A DNA stretch of 64,000 bases from Boletus sp. NGJ (GCA_019096195.1 JAGTXK010000138.1:310001-374000), one strand, 5' to 3'; shown: positions 12,108-24,836, counted from the stretch's first letter. Notes: generated by a model not told the origin, from the sequence alone. Program-made: numbers and translations.

Positions 12108-13607
12108 GTTTGGTTAGTGGAACGTGAAGCGCTGGGCTCTTCAATATCACCCACCTGCCAATGCTACATATCACTTGTCTTTCAATGTTTCCTTCCAACT
12201 CATTCCATCTTCTGCCCTTCGGGCTTCGAGAGTTCTCTATCCCAAGTTCCATCTTTATTTGAACTGATAGCTTTTACGATCATGACCATTTTCCTTTCAC
12301 TTTTGCTATGGCTCGCTGCTCACAATCTCTGTTCCACTACCCCAATTTGTGTCTTGTTTACTTCCTGGATTCCTATCATCTCTTCGTTCGTTTCATGTTT
12401 TCAGTTGTCGTGTCATGACCACTTGGATTTCTCCTTTCCACGAAATTTACACCGTCATTTGGTCTTCTTCCCCTTCTATTCGTCACCAAACCTTGGCCAA
12501 CTTTATCTGCGGTCTATCAGCATGTCACCCCTCTCCCACATTCCTTCGACTAACATTATTCGCTGAGGTATGCTCTCCTACTTCAAATCTCCGACGACCA
12601 AGACTCATTGCATACATAGATTATCCGTTCTCTGCTGCACTATCCCGCTCCTTCGCCATTCTCGTCGCGTGCTAACTGACACGGTCCCAATCCCGACGCT
12701 CCCTCTTTTTCCTGACCTGCTTGTCATCGACATCCACCCATTCGACTCGACCGCTAACGGACAGCCGACTGGGGAAATTCTCGGATTACCAAATTTCTAC
12801 CGTTTGTTCTCTGATTTTCCGCATCTCGCCTCACCCTCTTTAGGCCTTGTTCTGATCACAATATTTTTTGACCGAACTCTGCTCTCGAAGCTGTCTCCGC
12901 GGCTTATTCATTACTGCTGCCACCATTCACTAACCCTTTCGCACACTGATCCTTGTGCTCACTCGACGCTCATTCACGTTTTCCCCTTGTCGCCCTGAGG
13001 CTTGTACAAATTCACCTCCATTCTGATATCTTTGTGTTCTATCCACATTTATTCCCTATTCTCATTACCTTCCTGAATCCTTCTGTTCATCTCCATCCCT
13101 CTTCTCGTGTCCTTGTACAACACGCCTACTCAGTTGCAACCTGTTCGTTGATCGTCTCAGGTCTTGGGTGAATACGGAACGGTAGTTACAATTTTTACGG
13201 TACAGTTTAAACATGCTACCCATCAATACATGTACCATTCATTGTATGCTTTTGTACAACAGCCTGTAGTTGAAGAAAGAAGGTTGTGTTAATCTTGACT
13301 GATACTTTGATGCAAGATATTCATGTGCAGATCACCTGGCCATGGCCTTGTGCTAAGATACAACCACAGATTTACTGTTGCTAGTCCTCAAGTACTGTAC
13401 TGTAGCAAACAAGGGTTTGCTCTGACCATTAACAAACAGAATGCTGGGTTTTTATTTTTATTTTTATTCCACAACTATACTGGCACATGGAGCAAGGGGA
13501 AGAGGACACACACAGCAAGAAAGCAAGTTGACAGCATGACATGCAAGAGCAAGAGAAGCAGAGCAAAAAACATGAAAACAAAAAGCATCACATAGTTTAA
13601 AAACCTT
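12108..13607. other. Pyrimidine-rich 1 kb spacer, then AT-rich spacer
   Basis: From about 12,120 to 13,170 the plus strand is strikingly rich in C and T. Three overlapping open frames there have no family likeness and look like a by-product of the skew. From about 13,200 the base pattern changes abruptly to CpG-poor DNA that continues into the helicase gene. No gene is called. Confidence 0.5.
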
Positions 13608-16410
13608 CTAGACAAAGTGGGTCTTCCCCAAATCACCCACCTCAAGCCAGGCTTCTCCATTATACCAGTTGCAACTTAGCTCTCCAACAAGGGACTTGCC
13701 TGGACCAGCATACTTGTCAATGTATGCCTTGTTGGTGAAGATCACCATGCCCCTCTTGCACCTGGAGAGCATAACATTCATCCTCCTCTTGTCCTCAAGG
13801 AATCCAAGGTCCCTAGATCTAACCAGGGAGATGATGATATAATCCTCCTCATTCCCTGTCCACACCATCAACACCAAATCTGGCCACCAGTAACATAAAA
13901 TGGACTTACCTTGAAAGGAGTCCACATTGAAACATGTGTTCCTCCACTCAAGTTTAGCCTGCTCAAGCCCTTTTTCAATGAGGGACCTCTGAGCATCATA
14001 GGGAGTGATAATTCTAAAGTTCTTCCTCTGAGCTTGGAAAATGGAGGCAAGCTGGAGAATAGCTTTGCACTCCTCTAAGTTCTGGAGAACAGATAAGCCA
14101 ACATGTAATGAAACTATCAACAATGATACACTCACCTTCCAACTGGTGCCATGGGACATCTGTTGACCTGGTACATCAACAAAGTGGCAGAGCAGAGGTT
14201 CTACACCTGCTAAGGGATGGTGCTCATTGGATTTCAGGAGAGGTTCTGAATCATTATCCTCAGGGTAGATAGTCTGGGCAATAAAACCACCAATTTGGGG
14301 TGGCATTCGATCTAACACTATATTAGTCATTGGAAAGTAAAACTCCCTAGAAACTCACACTGGATGTCAAGGAAAATAAAGGCCTTTTTACCAGTTTTGG
14401 AATCTGGTTTGGTGAGGTGGTCAACTTCAAAAACACTTTTAAGGTCCTGGATATCATCTTGGCCATGTGGTGGTACTATCTAATTCCTAAGACTAGAAAT
14501 GGCTCAGAAGAGATGAGACTTACACTGCAAGTTGTCACCAATGAAGATGACCTTTCTGATGGTAGGGAAATTGGTGAACATAGGAATATAGTCCCCAATT
14601 TCTATCTGGGAGGCTTCATCAACAACAACAGTGTGAAGAGGAGTTCTTCTGAAGACACCCTGTTTTCTCAATATGTCACTAGAGAGCATACTAAGGGTAC
14701 AAAGCACAACTGGGCAGCTGTGGAGTTCAGAGAGCCTCCCAAAAAATTCACCACTAGTGATGGTATTGGTCCTGATGGAAGTATATAGATGCTCATGCCT
14801 AGTGGAGAAAAACAATGAGAAAGGTAAACCAGAGACAAAGGACTTACCAAACAGCAAAAAATTCTTCAGCAACCAGCAGTTTCCAATCAGTCAGGCCAAA
14901 ATCAGCCAACTTTTCTGCAATATTCTTGACAGCTATATTGGACTGAGCTATGAGCCAAATCCCAGACCTCCCAGCTGAGACAGCTGTCAAGACATAGGAG
15001 GCAATGACAGTTGTCTTGCCTGTTCCAGGAGGACCCTGAATGATTGTGGCTCTAGAACAGTCAGTCTGATCAAGCATACATCTGATTGCTTTTGCCTGAG
15101 AGTCATTCAGAGGACGAGGAATCATGTCAAGATTGAGTTTAACAGGGGATGGAGCTGGCTGAGACCATTCAGCTGGCCACACAAAATCCTCTCCAGGATT
15201 AAGATAGATCTTGTGGATCCATGGGTTGAAGTCAGCACCATCAGGACTGATAATTCCCTGAAGAATCATGAGTACGACTTGAGCTCTCTTGACCTCAGCA
15301 GCAGTGGGATCCTCTCTACCCATAAGGGTAATGGTGCCAACTAGCTTCCCAGCCAATAATCCTTCTGTCTCCAGCTGAGCTATGTCATTTCTTGCAGAGG
15401 CAATCTGAGCAGGAACAGTAAAAGCTCCAATCCCATCATGGGCAGGGACATGTATATGAGCTTGCTGCACATAAAAGTTCAAGTATCTCAACCAAGAATA
15501 ACTAGATGAACTCACTTGGTTTTTGCCCTTATGGATCTTATTCTGATAACGATCAGCTCGAACACGAAGTCGCTTCTTTCCAACATCATAAGATGTGGAA
15601 TAAGACCGTGTAACTTCAGTTGGCTTGAGCTGATCTTTTTGAAGGGCATCTGCAGTACTCTTAGCCAGAAAGTGAAGCAGCTAAAGGCTTGGATCAGTCT
15701 TGAGCAAAAATGGAACAAAAGAAATAGGTCACAGTATCAGGGAGCTTAGTGGTATCAATGGGTGGTACTTGGAAGAGCCTATCCTCCATTGAAACCAGCT
15801 GAGAGACATAGTGGGCAGCCCAGGCACGTTGGGCGAGAGGTGTGGTGGCTGAAGCCTGGGTGGCGTCGTCACGTTTCTCGTAAACGAAACTGTTCATGGT
15901 GCGAGTAATGTTGCCCTCGTTCAACTTGTGGGTGCTGGCAAGTTTCATTGTGGCGCGCGGGGCGCGGGTCGAGGGCGGGCCTGCGGACTGGAGGTCGATC
16001 GCCTGCTTGATTCGGAGATTGTGGCTCTGCCACAGGGCGAGCGCGAGTGGACCCATGTCAAACGCGTAGAGGAACCCGCAGGTGCGACCCAAGACGTGGT
16101 CGCGCAGGTAATCACGCCCTTGGGTGGTCAACGAGGAATCCGAAGACTTAGCGCGTCCGTTGTTCTTGTCGCCAGCAAAATCGATGAGGATAATGGTGGT
16201 GGCGTCGGCGATGGCGAGGACCTGGAGGGTCCCGTTGTGCAAGAACGTGCCGGACAGGCCAAGAGAACGACCTTCGTTGCGCTCAACAATGGTGCGTAAA
16301 TCAGCGTGGTCTTCGTTCAAGCTGGACATCTTGATAAGGATCACTTCCAGCTTCCCGTCGGTTCCAGCGTCAACGAGATTCTGGTGGATGAAACGAGTAG
16401 ACGAGAGCAT
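13608..16410 (-). CDS. SF1 helicase with N-terminal exonuclease-like domain, copy 1
   Basis: Starts at ATG 16,410 (MLSSTRFIHQNL). The first exon carries a domain with 'LQVLAIADATTIILIDFAG', 'LLYAFDMGPLALALW'-type and 'LRIKQAIDLQSAGP' patterns, like a RNase D/DEDD 3'-5' exonuclease fold, possibly degenerate. After a linker come SF1 helicase motifs of the UPF1/SEN1/DNA2-NAM7 type: Walker A 'IIQGPPGTGKTTVIA', motif Ia 'LIAQSNIAVKNIAEKL', DEAS-box 'VVVDEASQIEIGDYI', 'FIGDN.QC', 'RMPPQIGGFI', 'RIITPYDAQRSLIEKG' and 'RRMNVMLSRCKRGMVIFT'. The key motifs survive, so the gene looks functional. It likely unwinds RNA or DNA in the nucleus or cytoplasm; the substrate is unknown. Its 3' three quarters are CpG-poor, unlike its 5' end and its tandem paralogue. 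Confidence 0.85.
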
Positions 16411-16779
16411 ATTGGATGATTTAGAGAGAAGTTTTCTTTGGAGGGAAAGGACGAGAGAGGATGGGAAGAGTTCAGGCGCAGGAAGTGCAGGTCAGAACAC
16501 GAGTTGTCCTTGCGGAAAACACGTTCCAGTCTAGCCAATCATTGTGCCACGGGCCCCAAGTACTCCGGGCCTTGCCGAGGTCATTCGCCGCCAGCAACGC
16601 GTCTCCCCCGGACCGGCAGCCAGATGTTCGAGCTTTGCTCGCAAGCCCACCCTTACGCTAATTCACAGATCATGGATGTTCACGTTAGAACGGTCTATCA
16701 AACTACCTTCGTCCTGGCTGATATTCGGCCATGACAGAACTCGGCATGCTCGTCACGACATTGATATTAGGTATTGAGT
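16411..16779. promoter_or_regulatory. Spacer between tandem helicase genes
   Basis: The 369 bases between the stop of copy 2 and the start of copy 1 must contain the promoter of copy 1. No clear TATA box was seen. Confidence 0.4.
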
Positions 16780-19477
16780 CTATGCGAAAGTTCCAACTCT
16801 ACCGCAAATGATGTCATGTCCGTTCATCCAGTTTGTTTCATCGAGAGAGACGGCCAGCTTGCCTACGAGCGTCCCAGACGCCTTGCCAAAGAGAAAAGCT
16901 CGACTCGAGCAGACGACCATGCTTTTTTTACAGCGGGTTAACATCACGTTCGTCCGGCGTTGGTTCCTCAGGAACCCCGGTGCGTGCGAGCGAACGACGG
17001 AGACGATGATGTGGTCATCTTCGTTCCCTGGGATTCAAAGTCATCTTCTGTCGACAACGCTTGTTCTTGGGAACGAACCTTGGAACGAATCGACGTTGAA
17101 GGTTTTGTCTTTCCATGTCAACTTCTCTGATTTGAGGAGTTTCTCTATGTGAGACCTCTGGGCATCGTAAGGCGTAATGATGCGGTATGACATCCCTTTC
17201 GATTCATATACCCCAGCGAGCTTTACGACAACACGAGCCTCTTCATGATTCTTGTTGCGTGCGTTAAAACCATTGAAGCGTTTGGAAATGATTGTCTTAC
17301 AATCCAGCTATGACCCATTTTAGCTTCTCGACCTTTCCTGACGTCGATAAAGCGACATGCTTTGGAGGTCGTGGAGTTGTGACAGGTGAGAAGTTTTCCG
17401 CCATAGACATTTCGTGAAATGAAAGTGCCTATTACATGGGGCATGCGATCTAGACACTATCATCAACGCAAAGGTGGGGAAATCAGAGTTGGTCACGAAC
17501 ATTGCGTATCAAGGATCGATGCCCGTTTCCGAAGATGCGAAAACTCGAAAACGCTGCGAAGCCCCGGTATGTCTTCTTGACCATAAGGCGGCACTGAGGT
17601 GGACATCAGCTACGACGTGAGTGCTAATGAAGAGAGGTCACATTGTTTGTCGTCACCGATGAAGACCAACTTTGAAAGTGTAGAGTGAAATTGATGGAAG
17701 ATGGGGAGATAGTCCCCGCATTCGATCTGGCTAGCTTCATCCAATATCATCATTTCCACTGGGACGATGCCCAGGAATACACCAATATTAGGGTTGCAGA
17801 ACATGCTCAACGTGCAAAGAATTACTTTATGATCAAGCAGTAGCCTGCTTGCATCGACGGTGGACGTTTTAAATCTATCCGATCGAATGAGATACTGCTC
17901 CAGTTTTCCGTACAGATGTTCGTGCCTATGATATTTCAGAAAACGAGTTCACGCAAGGCATCAGACGCACCAATCGTAATGGAAATCCTTGGACACAAGG
18001 AGTCTGAACTTATGAAAGCCCTCTTTGATGAATTTTTCGGCGATGTTTTTGACTGCGACGTTGGACTGGGCAGCAACCCAAATACCCAGACTAGAATTGG
18101 CGTGGTCATGGCTTATCACAGAGGCTGCGATAACCGTCGTTTTGCCTGTTCCGGGGGGACCCTGGATCGTGATGATTCGATCTTCATCTTTATCGGACAA
18201 TATCCTCTGGACAGCTGTGTGCTGAGAGGGATTGAGGGGAGAAAAATGTACAGGGGGTGTTCCCCCCTGCCCTTTGGACTGGGGCCACACCAGTTGCTCC
18301 TTACGAAGCCACAAGGCCCGGAAGAAGGGATTTGATATGATATTCGTCTTGTGTTGCAGGGCTCCGAGTATGATGTCCTCGCGAGTGGATTCGGCGCAAG
18401 TAGGGTTTTCCTTCCCGACGGTCGTAACGGAGATAATCTTGTTGCCTTGAATAGAACCGTTGACAGTGATGCGGGCGTTCCGCCCATCAACTTTGCGGGC
18501 TCGGCCAATTACCTGGCTCGTAGTTGCTTCGCCCTCTATTTCAATCTGGATAACCTATGCAACGTTCACATTCAACTGTATACATTAGATAGAACGTTAG
18601 CAAACCTGATTTTTTGACGTTTTGATGCGAGTGGGAAAACGTTCACAGGAAAGGTTAATAGTACCTTTCCTCACAGTGAATCGATTTGTGACATCGACGT
18701 CGTTTTTGACGGAGGTCGGTTTCAAGGTTTCCAAACGGTCTGCTAGTCGGGAAATGTTCGTCACGGCGACCAAATGCTAGGTTTGCGGGGTGTTAAAATG
18801 GTAACGCAGAGAAGAACCAAGTCCCATACCGCTTTTGGGAAAGCCACCGTATTGATCCTAGGGAGCGGTGCGAAACGCGAAACCATGTGTGGAAGAGTCG
18901 CCGCTCGACAGGCAGCCCACGCCCCAAGCGCTACCTTGACCGCGGTATCAACCGTCGGTGACTTTGAAGTGTCGAAAAACAATGATTGTACGTTCTTCTT
19001 ATTCAGGTTCACTTCGCCACCCATTGCATTCATCAATGCCTCCAGAGATTGCCTGTTATCATTGGTGGTCACTGACAACATGTCTACAGCATCATCGATG
19101 CGGATCGACAGGTCCAAGAACAAGGCGACTGCGAGTTGGTCCATCCTGAACGCATACTTTTGAAATTCCGAGTTGAGGAGAAGACGGTCTTGGATGAGAC
19201 TCCTGCTTCTAGCAACACGTTGTTGCTTCGTGGCATCTTTGGGCTGAGGGATGTGGCATGCAGGTATATTCACCACGAGTACTTGCGAAAGCGTGGAAAA
19301 CGCAATCGAAGAGAGCTGACATTGCTCGCCATAGGTGGCGGCAACGCCGAGAACGTGGCTTGTAGCACCCAATAATGGTTGGAGGTGTTTGTCAGCCACG
19401 GCATCGTCGTTGCATTTAACGACTGTGATAAGAGTAGCATCGTTAAGGAATAGATTCTGAGGGATTGTGAACGACAT
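16780..19477 (-). CDS. SF1 helicase with N-terminal exonuclease-like domain, copy 2
   Basis: Start ATG 19,477 (MSFTIPQNLFLNDATLITVV). The N-terminal domain has the same layout as copy 1: 'LSQVLVVNIPACHI', 'AFRMDQLAVALFLDLSIRI', 'DDAVDML'. A linker with 'IEIEGEATTSQVIGRARKV' leads to Walker A 'ITIQGPPGTGKTTVIAAS', 'WVAAQSNVAVKNIAEKF', 'MMILDEASQIECGDYLPIF' and 'LVFIGDDKQCDL'. An intron split restores the QYRM motif before 'PHVIGTFISRNVYGG'. The C-terminus reads 'YRIITPYDAQRSHIEKLL', 'FNVDSFQ' + 'GNEDDHIIVSVVRS' and 'RRTNVMLTRCKKSMVV'. All helicase motifs are present and splice cleanly. CpG frequency is normal here. A tandem paralogue of copy 1; function otherwise unknown. Confidence 0.85.
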
Positions 19478-19877
19478 GCACACAGGAATGGATGGGTCGG
19501 GAGAGGTGTATGGCCAAAACGACGACGCGTTGGCAGGCCTTTTATTACATCCAGAGATAACGAAAGCTCAGCCTATACTGGTTTGAATAAAGAAGGGGTA
19601 TTGGCGCATCATGGCACAGCAAGTACAGGAAGTGACTCACCCGAACCATTTCAATAGAATTGATTGTGGTTATCTCATGGCGAAGGATACGCACAATGTG
19701 CGACGACGACGCTGGTTGCTGGCATTACGAGGTTGATATGGAAATCCGTTCAATGTACAAAGCAATGCCAGCAATGGCATAAAGCGAGTCACCCCGCTGC
19801 GGTGTTTCTTGAGAGTCACACGTCCTGTGTGAACAAGTGCACACCGCTCACACACTTACGTGCAGTCAGACTAGAAC
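19478..19877. promoter_or_regulatory. Bidirectional promoter region
   Basis: A 400-base gap between divergent starts of helicase copy 2 (minus) and PAM18 (plus). No other gene is seen. Confidence 0.4.
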
Positions 19878-20253
19878 ATGACAACTCCCGTCATCGTCGG
19901 TCTCGGTGCAGTGACGGCTGCGCTAGTAGGCAGACACCTCATTCGAAGCGGTGTTATTGGAAAAGGAGCAGCAGACCAATGGGCAAGGGGAGGGTTCAAA
20001 GCCAAAATGGACCGTAAAGAGGCCATCGCAGTTCTCGGCCTAAAGTACGTCGTCCTCAATGATTCGTTTGCCATCTCTCCGTCTCTTATCCATATTTGTT
20101 TCCAGAGATGGACCTACGCTCCGCAACAAGCTCAAGGATGCTCATCGTCACATCATGTTGGCCAACCATCCCGACCGAGGCGGTTCGCCTTACCTCGCGA
20201 GTAAAATCAACGAGGCAAAAGATTTGCTCGAGAAGAGTGACGGGAAACGATGA
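19878..20253 (+). CDS. PAM18: Pam18/Tim14, J-protein of the mitochondrial import motor
   Basis: Two exons (19,878-20,044 and 20,106-20,253) joined across a 61-base GTACGT...CAG intron encode 104 residues. An N-terminal membrane segment '[17 protein letters not shown]' is followed by a glycine/lysine linker and a J domain. The HPD triad lies in '[20 protein letters not shown]', and 'EAIAVLGLK' and '[11 protein letters not shown]' form the flanking helices. Pam18 sits in the inner membrane, binds the TIM23 channel and stimulates the ATPase of mitochondrial Hsp70 (Ssc1). Length and architecture match the fungal family well. Confidence 0.93.
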
Positions 20254-20545
20254 CATTGCTTTATATTTTTCATTTTTAGTGAGTAGCTGGAACTTTAGAG
20301 TCGCCTTTGTGTAACTCAGTCGTTCCTCAAAGTCTCAGTCATGTACCATACGACACTATCACCCACTACTGCATTATAATATTACTCGCCACTCTCTCGT
20401 GGGTCACTTTGACTCATTCATCGTCGCCCGCTTTTCCATTGAGCTCGCAGCAATCCAACGACATCGACTTTGATGTAGTTCCTCATTGCTGACTAATCTT
20501 CACTCTACCGCCCTCATCTTTTGATCATCAACCTACACGTACACG

Positions 20546-21480
20546 ATGAGCACGATGGAGTTTGACCCTTCGCTGCTCGGAACGAAGGATCAGTGAGGCG
20601 TCTCGCTTACCTGCATCACGACGCCGAGCCATAATCACGCCGTCCAAACAGCTGGGATCAACGCTACTCCGACGAACTTGCCAACTTCCACGAAAGCGGA
20701 CTCGAAGGCGAGGTGTGGTACGTCCCCCAACACTTCTCCCTTTTACTGTCCTCCCATGCCATCATCTATCAGGTTTGGCGAGGAGCCCGTGGTGAACATG
20801 GTCGAGTGGGCCTCGACGCACGTTCCCTCGACGGCTTGTCCCAATGTTCTCGATGTAGGCACGGGGAATGGGCATCTGCTCTTTTCCATGGTTGAAGTCG
20901 GTTACGACGCGTCGCGATTGGCGGGCGTCGATTACAGTCAAGGCTCTGTGGATTTGTCTACGGCCATCGCCAAGCGGCGGGACGAGGAGGAGCACGCCTA
21001 CAAAGACATCACCTTTGCAGTATGTGACTTTCTGGATTCAGAATCACCAATCCCTCCGCCTAGACATGACAGTACCAGCGATGGGGTTTGGGACCTCGTC
21101 TTGGACAAGGGCACCTATGACGCCATTTCTCTCATGGACAGGGATCAACAAGGGATTGCGCCGCTTGAGAGGTATGTCCCGCGTGTTGTGAAGTTGCTTA
21201 GACCAGGAGGTTATTTCCTCATCACCTGTGAGCAACTCGCCTGATTGTCGTTCACAAATTTACCGCCAATGCAGCGTGTAACTTCACCGAGGACGAATTG
21301 ACACAAAAGATCGCAACACAGGGGAGCAGCCTCGAATACAGGTGAGTGCAACCATGGCCTCGCCAGGGTTTCGGAGTGCCTAACCCTTCACCAAGGGGAA
21401 GCGTCCCATACAGAAAGTTTACATTTGGAGGGAAAAGCGGAAGTTCATACGCGACTGTTGCATTCCAAAAGCCTTGCTGA
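20546..21480 (+). CDS. EFM4: EF1A lysine methyltransferase (Efm4/METTL10 type)
   Basis: Start ATG 20,546 (MSTMEFDPSLLGTKD). Splicing gives 'WDQRYSDELANFHESGLEG', then 'EVWFGEEPVVNMVEW', matching the N-terminal signature of METTL10/Efm4. SAM-binding motif I is 'VLDVGTGNGHLLFSMVEVG', with 'GVDYSQGSVDLS' as the acidic loop. The post-motif is 'WDLVLDKGTYDAISLM', where DKGTYDA is typical of the EEF1A-KMT2 family. The C-terminus 'VPYRKFTFGGKSGSSYATV' completes the fold. The enzyme trimethylates or dimethylates a lysine of elongation factor 1A in the cytoplasm. Four short introns are inferred and all restore the frame. Confidence 0.9.
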
Positions 21481-21637
21481 ACCCAGAGAGCATTTGCGGA
21501 TCAGGTCTCTATCTGAGTCGCGTAGCGGAATTCTGTCAGGGCACGAGCCATTAATGAAGATGTCCAGTCGGTGAACAGCTTCCCGATGGATCAGAGATAG
21601 ATCACTTTCGGTAATCTACCGAGAACGCAAATTGATG

Positions 21638-24600
21638 TTATGACCTCGGAATCTCGTTCATCCCCGTCTGCAGCGTCTCCTTCGCTAGCGCACTTGCCCA
21701 CCCGAGCAATCCCTCCTCTGCTCTGAACGCATATGACAGGAAGAATATTAGCCCGAGACCCAGGTTTTCGATCTTGGTCGCCTTGATGAAGATTTCTTCG
21801 ACCGCCCCTCGACTGCGCGAGGTTTGTTCGTTGACGTCGTCTGCCAACACCGGCGACGATGCCTGACTCGCAACAAATATCTGTACAAAGAGCTCTCGGA
21901 GGAATTTCTGACTTTGTGGTTTGAGCACCATAAAGTCGACGGGCTGCACGCGGACTGATTAGCAAAGCTTCAGGAACGGCCATCGATCCCAACGTCACCT
22001 TCAAAACAGTGATGGGGCAGCAGTCTTTTGCAATCCACCACCCATACGCTTTGGCTACATTTTTTATTCGCGACGACGAGACGGTCTTGAGCTCAAACCG
22101 ACCACCGTCGTCGTCTTTGATGCTCTTGATGACCTCAACACCACCCACGCTCGTTTCACCCAGGTCCCGGAGGAAATCCCACAGGCAGAACTGAAGCGTA
22201 ATTTTGTAGGCGTGCGACCTTTGACAGAGTTGCTGGCAAACGAGGGCGTAGTACGGGTTATACGACTTTTCCTAGAGCACGAGACTTGGCGTTCGCGTGC
22301 AAAGCGGAGATAGACTGAGGCGACGCACGTTACCACAGCAATGGAAGATAACACGGACGATCTCCCGTTGTTGCACCTCTGACAGGTTGAGTTGTGCCAA
22401 TCGTTCGCAGGCGTCCAGATAGTCCTACGAGATTCAAACTTTAGAAATGATCACCCAACAATGGTGAAGGTACTGCTTACGTCGCTGCTCATCAGAACGA
22501 CAAAGATGCTCCGCCGAATGTCCGTGTTCATACCCTGTTTCCGTGCAAGTTTCACGAGAGCCGTGTTAGTAGTGTCGACTGCATCGATTTCGTTCTGCTT
22601 TGTGGAGGGATCACGCTGCTGGTCGATGAGAGGGTCGCCTCCCCATGCGGCACCGACTAGCCACCATTTACCCTTTGTTTCTGCAGCACGGAGGTCACCC
22701 AATGATACCCGGAGCGCTTCGTGCGCTTGTACTAGTAACAAGTTCGTATCATCGTGAAGGAGAAGTGTGGGTGCGGTGCGGCTCACCATGACGCTTATTG
22801 CCGAGGCCCGACAAGAATTTCTTCATACGTTCGACGGCATCGCCTCCCTGATGTTGTGTCCCACTTTTCTTGATCTTGTTGTTCTTGAGATTAGTGAGTG
22901 TCTCGATCATAAACTTTGTGCGCGAACTGGTGGGTCGTGTCAAAGAGTGATAGTCGATGGTAGAAATGAGAAATCACCTCAAGTCATCACCTCGACTTGC
23001 GATGCTCGATTGTGCCAGCGTCACGATATCCTTCAGTGCTGAAGGATCGTCTTGCCGAAGTTGCTGCCCGGAACCTGATCGACGTGAGCAGATGAGGGGG
23101 AAGAGTCGATAACCTTGCTCACTGCGCAGGATTTTCAATAACAACTTGACTCGGAACTCGGAGAGCGTTTTGGAAAGCAGATCCTTGATGATGTCGTATG
23201 AGAGAATGCAAGAGATCACTTGGAAATTGTATAGCTCTGACAAGAGGACGATGAGATTGGAGCATTCTTTCCCCCGCTCTTCGGATTGGGTAATGGGGTC
23301 GTGAGCGTCACTTTCGAAATCTCGAAGATGGCGTTCGTAGGCTGAGACGACGTTTTGGACGACAAAGGCAGCTGAGACGACGAAAAGCTAGACTTAGTAC
23401 GTGGATATTTCAGCAGAAATTGTTCATACCAAACTCGAGGCCGATCAGTCTGTGCAGGCTAGAGATAAACGCTGCATGTAAGACGACGAACGAATCGAGG
23501 AGCATCGAATGAGAAGATATGCCGTCGATCATCAAGGTAGTCAAGGTGGATGTCACATCTGTACAACCATCAGTAGGGTGTAACTCTGTGAAACGAATAC
23601 TGACCATGCCGGCGATGGTTGCGATATACCTCCTCTACACCATCTAGCACTGTTGACATATTTTGCTCGCTCATTCTGGACGCAGTAGGATGAAATAAGC
23701 GCAGCATGGATTCGCGTACCCGACTTACCGGTTGATCAAGCCTTTGAGCTGACGGGTGAGCTTTACGATATCCTCCCCTTGACTTCCGCTGGATTCCTTC
23801 CTTAGACCAGGCGGGATATACCGTCTTGTAGATATGTTATTACCATTGCGCCGACCCGCGGTAGGATGCATACCCGACGGTCGTGTCTCGGACTCTTTGA
23901 TGTCCATATGCTCGGTGGCCTGATCGTATTGGAGTAGCTCGTTGTCACTGGTGCCAAAACCAGTCCATTCATCGCTACCATCCAAATCTTCAGCCTCGAC
24001 TTGGTCATCTTCGTCTGACGGGCTGCATTCGGTGGGATGGTCTGATGCTTCACCCGCCTCGGAGGACTCCCCACCATCAACCCAAGTGTCCAAGTCTCGA
24101 TCAGATTTAGCGTCAGAGTAGCCAGGGACATCCAGGAGGGAGACCTCAAGCCCATTGGCAAAGTCAAATAGATCTAAGTGCACTTTTCAATACGTCCGTG
24201 TCCATATTCCAAGTACATGTACTCACCATCCAGTCCATCTGCCACATCCCCTTTCCTGTGCTTAATCGCTTTCGAATATCCTAGCTTGGCTTCTAGATAC
24301 GCGATATATGCGTCTTCTTCTACCTCTTCCCGAGTCCGAGGAATACGGGACACGATGTTTGGAGCCATGCGGGTCGACTGGGAAGCAAGCTTCTCGAGTG
24401 CTGTGGGCTTCAATTTTGACTTTGTCGACTTGCGCGCATCAGAAAGCTCTGGAGGATCGGACACCCGCGTCCTGTGGCTCTCATTCAAAGAAGGGCTCGA
24501 GCTGTTGACCCCATCTGCAAAATGGACCGTCTTCCTCCGTTTAGAGTCAGGGACATCGACGTGTTCCTCATCGGTCTTGCTTTCTACAGCGGGTCTGGTC

Positions 24601-24836
24601 GAGAAATGGTCTGCCCTGCGTTTTTTGCGATCTAGCCTTTCTTGCCTGCGGGCGTCCTTGCGAGACAGGTGACTGCTTTTGCTTTTGTTGCGACGTGAGT
24701 TACCTTGGCCGAGTCGAATCTGAATGAGAACGAGGGATTGAATGACTGTACACACACCAGAGGCGTCTTGACGATCGATATGTTCCAAGATGGATTTGGG
24801 CAGGCTGGGGCCATCATTACGCTTTTTCGTGCTCAT
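21638..24836 (-). CDS. SGD1: Sgd1/NOM1 nucleolar MIF4G-MA3 protein
   Basis: Start ATG 24,836 (MSTKKRNDGPSLPKSILE). The basic, acidic-interrupted N-terminal third contains 'ARRQERLDRKKRRADHF' and 'EDAYIAYLEAKLGY', then 'RYIPPGLRK', the usual lead-in to the MIF4G domain. That domain begins near 'VKLTRQLKGLINRLSEQN' and includes 'VLHAAFISSLHRLIGLEFG' and 'LIVLLSELYNFQVISCIL'. A linker 'RTKFMIETLTNLKNNKIKK' leads to an MA3-like region with 'RRSIFVVLMSSDDYLDACERL'-type helices (21 in total, shown in part) and 'QKFLRELFVQIF'. NOM1/Sgd1 works in small-subunit ribosome biogenesis in the nucleolus. About ten introns. Its start lies only 58 bases from the inserted LTR element, so its promoter has been displaced or replaced. 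Confidence 0.9.

Noticed and set aside
12117-13171. Three overlapping plus-strand open frames
   Set aside because: Composition is dictated by the C/T-rich strand. No start context, splice chain or family motif supports them.
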